A stretch of DNA of 64,000 nt. It comes from DAIDKA01 sp963726995. GTDB lineage: Bacteria > Pseudomonadota > Gammaproteobacteria > Steroidobacterales > Steroidobacteraceae. Position numbers and translations under genes: made by a program. The stretch covers positions 434,001-498,000 of the forward strand of contig CAVSEP010000005.1 of assembly GCA_963726995.1 (NCBI GenBank), in the 5' to 3' direction. Positions 18,580 through 25,956 of this stretch are shown piece by piece; position 1 is the stretch's first letter; the number at the start of each line of letters is the position of its first letter. The notes beneath the pieces were generated by a model. That model ran no database searches and was not told the origin of the DNA. It worked only from the letters and a program-made list of their open reading frames with translations.

Positions 18580-18636
18580 GCGGCGCCATGACAGCGGATC
18601 CGGACCTTCCGGGGACTTCCGCAAGAACTCGTCCCT

Positions 18637-20097
18637 ATGGTCCGTAATGATTCTGATCCTCTCGGTTCACCGCCAGCGCACGATGTCGCCATAGCGCTCA
18701 TCGTGGCCTGCGCCATGTTCATGGCGCAGCTGGACGGGGCGGTGGTGGTGCTGGCCATGCCCAGCATGGGCGCTAGCTTCCACGTGCCGGCGGTGGCCGT
18801 CACCGCCGGCATCACCTCCTATCTGATGGTGCAGGTCGCCGTCATTCCCGCCAGTGGCTGGATCGCCGATCGTTGGGGTGCCAGGCGGGTGTTCGCCGTA
18901 TCCATTCTGCTGTTTGCGTTGACCTCCGTGTTGTGTGCGGCCTGCACCTCCGTCGCGCAGTTCACGACGGCGCGGGCCCTGCAGGGCGCGGCTGCCGCCA
19001 TCATGACGCCCTTGTCCCGAATCGTGCTTTTGCGGGCGACGCCACGTCATCTGCTGCTGCGCGCCAATACCATCAGCAGCACCTCCATGCTGCTGGCACC
19101 GACCCTGGGTCCAGCGCTGGGTGGGCTGATTACCGAATATGCCTCGTGGCGGTGGATCTTTCTGCTCAACGTTCCCGTGGCCCTGATCGGCGCGGCGGCG
19201 GTCGGGAAATTCATTCCCGTCACCGCGGCGGTCCGCGTCAAGCCGTTCGATTTTCGCGGCTATGGCCTGTTTGCCATGGCCACCACCCCCATCCTCTACG
19301 CCACCGTGCTGCTGGGCGGGGATCCGCTGAAATGGCTGCTGCCCGTGGCCCTGCTGGCAGCCGGACTCCTCATCGGTGTGCTGACCCTGCGGCACCTGCG
19401 GGCCCATCCGCACCCCATCATTCCCCTGGAGGTCGTCGCGATCGCAAGCTATCGCATCTCCACCATCACCGGCGGTGCCCTGGTGCGACTGCCCATACGG
19501 GCGATGTCCTTCGTGTTGCCGCTGATGTTCCAGCTGGCATTGGGCTATAGCGCGGTGGGTGCGGGACTGATGCTCCTTGCGCTCAATGGCGGCGATCTGA
19601 TCTTCAAGGGATTGGTCGCGCGCGTCCTGGAGGCGGGCGGCTATCGGCGGGTCCTGATCATCACCACCGTCCTGATGAGCGTGGCGCTCTTTGCCTGCAT
19701 GGGGCTCAGCACTCGAACCTCCCTCGCGGTTGCCGCCGGGCTGCTGCTGTTCGGCGGCATGTGCCGCTCGGTACTCTTCAGCGCTCTGTCGACGCTGGCC
19801 TTCGCCGATGTGCCCACCGAGGAGCTCAGCTCCGCTTCGGTGCTGTGGAACATCGTGCAGCAAGCCAGCAATGGTCTCGGAGTTTCCCTTGCCTCAATCC
19901 TGCTGGCGGTGGGGCAGTGGAGTTCCCCGGCGTCGGCCAGCCAGGTCCCGGCGCTGTGGGAGTTCAGGCTGACTCTTGCCGTCATGGCCGTGATCGCCCT
20001 GGCCTCCATCGTCTCGTTTCGTGCCTTGAGGCCGGATGAGGGAACCGCTCTGCGGGCCCCGGTGGCGCCTGAAACAGGTGCGGACCCGGATGGCTGA
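18637..20097 (+). CDS. MFS drug:H+ antiporter, DHA2 (14-TM) type
   Basis: Exporter of 486 aa with about 14 hydrophobic helices, the EmrB/QacA-like layout. Diagnostic pieces are ACAMFMAQLDGAVVVLAMPSM in TM1 (motif D1), SGWIADRWGARR after TM2 (motif A), ARALQGAAAAIMTPLSR in TM4 and TLGPALGGLI in TM5 (motif C of antiporters), followed by SWRWIFLLNVPVALI. It would expel a hydrophobic or toxic compound using the proton gradient. It has no adjacent membrane-fusion partner. It is divergent from the FAD monooxygenase, which suggests protection against that enzyme's substrate or product. No clear ribosome-binding site was seen before the ATG. Confidence 0.88.
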   Translation: MVRNDSDPLGSPPAHDVAIALIVACAMFMAQLDGAVVVLAMPSMGASFHVPAVAVTAGITSYLMVQVAVIPASGWIADRWGARRVFAVSILLFALTSVLCAACTSVAQFTTARALQGAAAAIMTPLSRIVLLRATPRHLLLRANTISSTSMLLAPTLGPALGGLITEYASWRWIFLLNVPVALIGAAAVGKFIPVTAAVRVKPFDFRGYGLFAMATTPILYATVLLGGDPLKWLLPVALLAAGLLIGVLTLRHLRAHPHPIIPLEVVAIASYRISTITGGALVRLPIRAMSFVLPLMFQLALGYSAVGAGLMLLALNGGDLIFKGLVARVLEAGGYRRVLIITTVLMSVALFACMGLSTRTSLAVAAGLLLFGGMCRSVLFSALSTLAFADVPTEELSSASVLWNIVQQASNGLGVSLASILLAVGQWSSPASASQVPALWEFRLTLAVMAVIALASIVSFRALRPDEGTALRAPVAPETGADPDG

Positions 20098-20126
20098 TCA
20101 CCGCAGCGCGCCATGCGGGAGGAAGG

Positions 20127-23100
20127 TCAAAGTGCGCCGAGGTCCACTGAAAACAGCGAGTGGTGCGACAGAATGAACAAGGTGTGACCGGACGTCAGCA
20201 CCTGCAGCGGTCGCTCGGGCACCTCGATGACGCCCAGCCCGCTGCCGTTCGCGGCGTAGACGAAGATCTGGCCGTTGGCGACATAGACCCGCCCGGCCTC
20301 ATCCGCGGTCACGCTTTCGCCGCCACGCTCGGCAAAGACCTTGAGGTCCTCGAGGGCACCGCCTTGACCGAGCCTCACGGAGTAGGTCTTGGCCTCCGAG
20401 GCATTGCTGACATAGACGCGAGTACCCGGACGGGCCGCGAGAAAGCCATTGGTATCGAGGGAATGCGAGAAGCGCCAGCCGCGATGGTCGGGGGCGCCCT
20501 GGTGGAACACCCGATAGGCCGGCAACACCAGGCTGCCATCGGCGGAGGCGTACTCGCGCCTTGGCCCCGCGGCGACCTCGCGCGCAAAGAGTTCCGCCAG
20601 GGTTGCGAAGTGATCGGCCTGTGGATCGTATTGATCTTTGAACTCCCCGTTGACCCACCAAACGGCCGGCACCAGGGTGGCCGCGGCCGGGTGGGCGCCA
20701 ACCGGCTGCGGCTCGATGATGTTGACTGACCCATCGGGAGCCTCGGGCCGCAGGCTGTAGACCGTGCCGGTGATACCCGCCGAGGAGAGCACCAGCAGGT
20801 TGCCGGACTGGTCCACTGCCAGGTTGACCGGATCGAGCGGATGGCTGCTGATGATCGCAAGCCCGGACGGGGACCAGGCGTAGATGCGCTGGGTGATGCG
20901 GTCGATGAAGTACAGCGTTCCCTTCAGGTCCACCGCGCCACCGCCTGCCGCCTCGAACCCGCCCGCCAGTTTCCTCACCAGCGCGCCATGCAGCGAATTC
21001 GTTGGAGGCGGACCCGTCGGCGCCGAGCTCACATCGAGTCGCGAAAACTCGCGCTCGCGCACGCTGTTGCCGCTCAGTTGTTCCTCGATGGCATTGTCGA
21101 ACGGGTATTTGCTCAGGCGCAGGAAGGTGGTGCACTCTGCGCCGTCGCAGGTCGGAAAGCCGCTCTCGGCATTGACATGCACATTGCGAAAACGAACGTC
21201 GTTTGCGCCATACAGCCGCACCGCCGCCGCCGCCGGCCCCACGGTGCGGGTCACACGGTAGCCGTGGTAGTTCGCGATCAGTATGTCATGCGAGTCGCGC
21301 AGCTCCATGGAGACCGCATTGCGGCTCTCCCGGTACTCCTCCTCGGTCTGCGGCGCCAGAAATTCCCAATGTGACACATGATTGAGAACGATCTCGTTGC
21401 GGACGTGATGCTCCACGGACATCTCATAGACGTGGCCCGGCGTATCGGTATCGGAGACATACAGTCCGGCACTGGCATAGGTATCAGGACTCCAGTTGCC
21501 GACGAACGTACCCCCGCCATGACTGACCCACAGGCTCGGGTACTGGCCATCCCAGCGCCACGCCGAGTCCGCATCCCCCGCCGCGCCACGTGGGAGTTCG
21601 AACTTCACATCGATCACCAGGGATTTCTCACCCGCGCTCCAGCGCAGCGCCGAAGCGCGCGGATTCACGCCGCCCGTCAGCAGTCCGATGCCGGAGACGA
21701 TGGCCTCACCGCCCGCCGCCGACTCCAGCAGGCCCTTTGCGGGTCCCGCGCCCTGGAAGGCCGCCGTGCCGTCGGCCAGTTCGATGCGCGTCAGGCCCGG
21801 ATGCAGACCGATCAGTACCGAGTCGGGCCGCAGCCGAAGCGTGTCGCTCACCCGGTAGATGCCCAGCGGCAGATATACGATGCGGTGTGTATCGATAGTC
21901 CGTTGCAGCGCCACGGTATCGTCGGCCTTGCCATCCCCGATGGCGCCGAGCGCTCGCGCGTTGGCCCATTGCGCGACCGGCGGCAGCGGCCGCACTGCCA
22001 AGGGACCCGGCGGCGGCAGATGATCGAGCGGCGTCAGGTCCAGCGAAGTGGAAAGTTGTCCGAGCTGGCCCAGTCCCGCTACCGCCAGTCCGTAGCTGAA
22101 GGAGCGCACCTGATAGCTGCGGCCCTGACCGGCAATGTCGCGGCCGCTGTCGCGAAAGTGCGCCAGGACCGGCGTATCGCGAGCCAGGCAGTGATCGAGC
22201 CCCACCTGGGTGTAGACCGTGCCTTCGTTGGAGATCACGACTCCAGCCCGCCGTACGTCCTCAAAACGCACGTCCTTTGCCCACAGCGAGTCACCGTATC
22301 CCTGGTCGATTTCGATACCGATCGGAACGTGGCTCAGCCTGACATTGACCAGCGTCAATTGGGCCTCGTGTTCACGGATCGCCGCGCCCGACTGGCCCTC
22401 GAAGGTCGAATCCAGCACGGTGAACTGCCACGCGGGAGAAGTCTTTTCGGTCACGATGCCATAGCGTCCGCCCAGGAAATGCAGGTTCTGGACGAAGTTT
22501 CCGGCCTGGTAGATGCCGGCAAAGGCGTCTCCCAGGTGAAAGTCCATGTTGCTGAGGTAGGCGTGCTGTGCAACCCGGAAGCGGATGCCCGTCGCGGCCG
22601 GGTTGCCCGGGCCGATCTCGATGTCGACGTTGCTCATCGCCGAGTAGAAGGTGTTGGAGTTCGCATCCGCCACCTTTGGATCAAACGGTACGACCGTCGG
22701 CGGGGGAAAGGGTACCCGCGCTTCGGCGGGTCCGGGGCCATTGCGCACCGGCTCGCCGCGCCGCGCGCCCATGAACACCACCATGCTGCCCAGGCCCTGC
22801 TGGAAGCCCGGCGTGCGAGGGCCCAGAACCAATAGCGGACGCGTTGGGCCGATGCCGTAGACCCGCACGCCCGGTGAGATCAGGAGCGTGTGACTGAGGC
22901 GGTAGCGTCCGGAGGGCAGGAATACCACTCCACCTGCCGAATGCTCCGTTGCCGCATCGAGCGCTTGCTGGATCGCGTCCGTGTCATCGGCCTGTCCGTC
23001 CCCCTTGCCCTGGACCGTCACGGCGCGCGGGTCGGGCGGCGCGCTCTGGAATGCGGAACTGCCGGCGAGCAGGGGGCCGGCGGCCAGCATCCCCGCCGCC

Positions 23101-23174
23101 GCCAGCAGCCGGGCGGCACACCGGCAAGCGCAGCGCTGCCCGACGGCTCCATCGACGCCATTGACGGTTCGCAT
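20127..23174 (-). CDS. Large secreted beta-helix protein (pectate-lyase-3/GH55-like) with propeller-like C-terminus
   Basis: A 1015-aa secreted protein. An N-terminal signal segment (LLAAAGMLAAGPLLAG) precedes two pectate-lyase-superfamily beta-helix starts: GKGDGQADDTDAIQQAL at about residues 55-72 and a second near 415 (GDGKADDTVALQRTI, then YLPLGIYRVSDTL). Two such domains in tandem are the GH55 (exo-beta-1,3-glucanase) arrangement; catalytic residues could not be assigned. The last ~280 residues read like NHL/SMP-30 propeller blades (GTLYFIDRITQRIYAW, NLAVDQSGNLLVLS, RVYVANGQIFVY). The role is probably polysaccharide binding or cleavage outside the cell, in line with the adjacent GH95 enzyme and esterases. 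Confidence 0.75.
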   Translation of the reverse strand: MRTVNGVDGAVGQRCACRCAARLLAAAGMLAAGPLLAGSSAFQSAPPDPRAVTVQGKGDGQADDTDAIQQALDAATEHSAGGVVFLPSGRYRLSHTLLISPGVRVYGIGPTRPLLVLGPRTPGFQQGLGSMVVFMGARRGEPVRNGPGPAEARVPFPPPTVVPFDPKVADANSNTFYSAMSNVDIEIGPGNPAATGIRFRVAQHAYLSNMDFHLGDAFAGIYQAGNFVQNLHFLGGRYGIVTEKTSPAWQFTVLDSTFEGQSGAAIREHEAQLTLVNVRLSHVPIGIEIDQGYGDSLWAKDVRFEDVRRAGVVISNEGTVYTQVGLDHCLARDTPVLAHFRDSGRDIAGQGRSYQVRSFSYGLAVAGLGQLGQLSTSLDLTPLDHLPPPGPLAVRPLPPVAQWANARALGAIGDGKADDTVALQRTIDTHRIVYLPLGIYRVSDTLRLRPDSVLIGLHPGLTRIELADGTAAFQGAGPAKGLLESAAGGEAIVSGIGLLTGGVNPRASALRWSAGEKSLVIDVKFELPRGAAGDADSAWRWDGQYPSLWVSHGGGTFVGNWSPDTYASAGLYVSDTDTPGHVYEMSVEHHVRNEIVLNHVSHWEFLAPQTEEEYRESRNAVSMELRDSHDILIANYHGYRVTRTVGPAAAAVRLYGANDVRFRNVHVNAESGFPTCDGAECTTFLRLSKYPFDNAIEEQLSGNSVREREFSRLDVSSAPTGPPPTNSLHGALVRKLAGGFEAAGGGAVDLKGTLYFIDRITQRIYAWSPSGLAIISSHPLDPVNLAVDQSGNLLVLSSAGITGTVYSLRPEAPDGSVNIIEPQPVGAHPAAATLVPAVWWVNGEFKDQYDPQADHFATLAELFAREVAAGPRREYASADGSLVLPAYRVFHQGAPDHRGWRFSHSLDTNGFLAARPGTRVYVSNASEAKTYSVRLGQGGALEDLKVFAERGGESVTADEAGRVYVANGQIFVYAANGSGLGVIEVPERPLQVLTSGHTLFILSHHSLFSVDLGAL

Positions 23175-23463
23175 CAGCAGGGCCGCCAGTCACTCGCGAT
23201 GACGACGCCGGAGACGGAAGATGGGCCTAATGATTGCAACTGATGTGCTCGAGATCGGCTCTGTGGTCTGCCCGATGTGATGTGCTGCAGTCTGAAGTGT
23301 ATATTCTAACGAGCGGTTTGCGGGTTGAGGATGCCCACTTGTGCGGCCGGGGCCCTTTAGCCTTCAGATGCCATTCTTGCAGCAGGATCGATAGCGCTGC
23401 GGTGCAATCGCAGTGCCCGCCGCCCCGGAATTGCCCGCCCGCACCGATTCGCCGGCCACGCTC

Positions 23464-25872
23464 ATGAATTGGACACGACGCGGGAGCCTCGGCGGATTGC
23501 TGGCGAGCTGGATGGCGGCCACACTGGGACAGCCGGGGAAGGTTCGAGCAACTCTTCCCCACCCAAGTGCCTCGGAGCCGGGCGATTTGACCTTATGGTA
23601 CGAGCGTCCGGCGTCCCGATGGGTCGAGGCGCTGCCGGTCGGTAACGGGCGCATCGGGGCCATGGTGTTCGGCGATCCGGCGCAAGAACGCCTGCAGCTC
23701 AATGAGGACACGCTTTGGGCCGGCGGGCCTTACGATCCTTCCAATCCACAGGCCTTGGGGGCTCTCAGTCAGGTTCGGGAGCTGGTTTTCGCAGGCCGCT
23801 ACCAAGAGGCCGACGCACTCGCGAACCAAAGAATGATGGCCCAACCCTTGCAGCAGATGCCCTACGAGAGTGTCGGCGATCTGCGGCTGTCACTCGAAGG
23901 TGATGCAACCGGAGGACCGGCGCGCGAATATCGCCGTTCCTTGAATCTCGATACGGCGATCAGCACGGTCAGCTACCGGCAGGGGGGACGCCGCTACCGG
24001 CGTGAGGTGTTCGCCTCCGCGGTCGACCAGGTGATTGTCATCGCGCTGACCTGCGATGCGCGCCACTCACTCAATTTCACTGCGATGTTGCGTCCACCCG
24101 CCGGACGAGAACCGGCCCCGTTACTCTTGTCCGAGGATGGCGACGTCATCATGCGCGGCCGGAACGGCGCGCAGGGCGGCATTGCCAGTGCACTGACCTG
24201 GGAAGCGCGCGCGCGAGTCATCGCTCAGGGTGGCCGCCTCAGCGCGACGGGCGGCAGCATTAAGATCGCGGAAGCAGACTCGGCGATCCTTCTGGTGGCG
24301 ATGGGCACGAGTTTTCGCAGCTACCAGGACGCCGGCGGTGATCCGCACACGCTGGTCGCGCGGCAGCTTGCCGGAGCTGCGGGCAAACCCTTGCGCCAGC
24401 TTCGTTCAGACCATGTTGCGGCGCATCAGCGATTGTTTCGCCGCGTATCACTCGATCTGGGGACTACGCCGGCCGCGCAGCTGCCCACCGATGAGCGCGT
24501 CAGGAACTCCCAGAGCGCGCACGATCCGCAGCTTGAGTCCTTGTACTTCCAGTTTGGTCGCTACTTGCTGCTCAGCAGCTCACGCCCCGGATCGCAGCCG
24601 GCGAACCTGCAGGGCCTTTGGAACGAATCCCTCACGCCTCCTTGGGGAAGCAAATTCACCATCAACATCAACACCCAGATGAACTACTGGCCCGCCCAGG
24701 TTGCCGGGCTTGCGGAGTGTGTCGAGCCGTTGCTCGCGCTGGTTCGTGACCTGTCTCGCACGGGTGTGCATACCGCCCAGGTTCACTATGGCGCACGCGG
24801 CTGGGTCGCGCATCACAATACAGACCTATGGCGTGCCACCGGACCGATTGATGCTGCTCAATACGGCCTGTGGCCGATGGGTGGCGCCTGGCTGAGCACC
24901 CAGCTGTGGGATCACTACGAGTACAACGGCGATACTCACTACCTTGCCGAAGTCTTCCCCCTCATGAAGGGGGCGGCTGAATTCTTTCTCGACACGCTGG
25001 TGGTCGATCCGGGCACCGGCTGGCTGGTGACCTGTCCGTCGATGTCGCCGGAGAACCTGCATGCCGCCGGGGTTGCCATCTGCGCGGGGCCAGCAATGGA
25101 TCGGCAGATCCTGCGCGATCTATTCAGACAGTGCATCGAAGCAACAGGAATTCTCGGTACAGAGGCGGACTTCGCACGGGAAGCGCAACGAGCCCTGGAT
25201 CGACTGCCCTCCGATCGCATTGGCCGTGAGGGACAACTGCAGGAGTGGCTGGAGGATTGGGACATGCAGGCCAAGGACCTGCATCATCGGCATGTCTCGC
25301 ACCTATACGGCCTGTTTCCCAGCAGTCAGATCAATCTTGAGGACACACCCGATCTGGCCGCCGCGGCACGCCGCTCCCTGCAGATCCGCGGCGACGCGGC
25401 GACCGGGTGGGGCATCGGCTGGCGGATCAATCTCTGGGCCCGTCTGCGGGAAGGCGAACATGCGCACGCTCTGCTGCGGCGTCTCCTCGCCAGCGACCGC
25501 ACCTATCCCAACCTGTTCGATGCTCACCCGCCGTTTCAGATCGACGGCAATTTCGGTGGTGCGGCCGCGATTGCAAACATGCTCATGCAAAGCTATTTGG
25601 GCAGGATCCATCTGCTTCCGGCGCTTCCAGCGGCGTGGCCCGCGGGGCGTGTTGAAGGTTTGCGCGCCCGGGGTGGTATCGCGCTGGACATCGAGTGGCG
25701 CGCTGGCGTGCTTCAGGAAGCAATCCTCCGACGCGTTACGTCGGCGGCGCCGTCCGGGGCGCCCTCTCGACCCGCGCAACTTTATTATCGCGGAAGTTCC
25801 CTCGAGGTGAGTTGGGAGGGAAGGCAGTCCGTGAGAGTAGGCTTGAAGGACTCTCGGCTGGTTGAAATATAG
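23464..25872 (+). CDS. GH95-family alpha-L-fucosidase
   Basis: Glycoside hydrolase of about 802 aa that fits GH95 (1,2-alpha-L-fucosidase and related). The N-terminal domain starts LWYERPASRWVEALPVGNGR and RLQLNEDTLWAGGPYDP, both typical. The catalytic (alpha/alpha)6 region shows NININTQMNYWPAQVAGL, whose asparagines are the base-activating pair in this family. It also has CPSMSPEN, with the candidate acid Glu, and QIDGNFGGAAAI with the expected Asp. A leader with a twin arginine (NWTRRGSLGGLLASW) supports the ATG at 23464 and export; a GTG at 23413 is an alternative. It converges on the fused esterase. L-galactoside or L-fucoside cleavage cannot be told apart from sequence. Confidence 0.85.
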   Translation: MNWTRRGSLGGLLASWMAATLGQPGKVRATLPHPSASEPGDLTLWYERPASRWVEALPVGNGRIGAMVFGDPAQERLQLNEDTLWAGGPYDPSNPQALGALSQVRELVFAGRYQEADALANQRMMAQPLQQMPYESVGDLRLSLEGDATGGPAREYRRSLNLDTAISTVSYRQGGRRYRREVFASAVDQVIVIALTCDARHSLNFTAMLRPPAGREPAPLLLSEDGDVIMRGRNGAQGGIASALTWEARARVIAQGGRLSATGGSIKIAEADSAILLVAMGTSFRSYQDAGGDPHTLVARQLAGAAGKPLRQLRSDHVAAHQRLFRRVSLDLGTTPAAQLPTDERVRNSQSAHDPQLESLYFQFGRYLLLSSSRPGSQPANLQGLWNESLTPPWGSKFTININTQMNYWPAQVAGLAECVEPLLALVRDLSRTGVHTAQVHYGARGWVAHHNTDLWRATGPIDAAQYGLWPMGGAWLSTQLWDHYEYNGDTHYLAEVFPLMKGAAEFFLDTLVVDPGTGWLVTCPSMSPENLHAAGVAICAGPAMDRQILRDLFRQCIEATGILGTEADFAREAQRALDRLPSDRIGREGQLQEWLEDWDMQAKDLHHRHVSHLYGLFPSSQINLEDTPDLAAAARRSLQIRGDAATGWGIGWRINLWARLREGEHAHALLRRLLASDRTYPNLFDAHPPFQIDGNFGGAAAIANMLMQSYLGRIHLLPALPAAWPAGRVEGLRARGGIALDIEWRAGVLQEAILRRVTSAAPSGAPSRPAQLYYRGSSLEVSWEGRQSVRVGLKDSRLVEI

Positions 25873-25916
25873 TCAGTCGATACCAGCGTTCACCGCCCCC
25901 AGCTTTGACGCAACCG

Positions 25917-25952
25917 GGGTTCCGAACCCGCGACCCCGTGGCAGCGGCTGCC
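25917..25952. terminator. Candidate bidirectional terminator stem-loops
   Basis: Between the convergent GH95 and fused-esterase genes lie two short hairpins: GGGTT-CCG-AACCC (25917-25929) and GGCAGC-G-GCTGCC (25940-25952). No T-run follows either, so intrinsic termination is uncertain. Confidence 0.3.
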
Positions 25953-25956
25953 GTAG

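Noticed and set aside
21378..22835. 485-codon plus-strand frame opposite the beta-helix protein
   Set aside because: Composition is typical of antisense translation and the minus strand has clear domain motifs.
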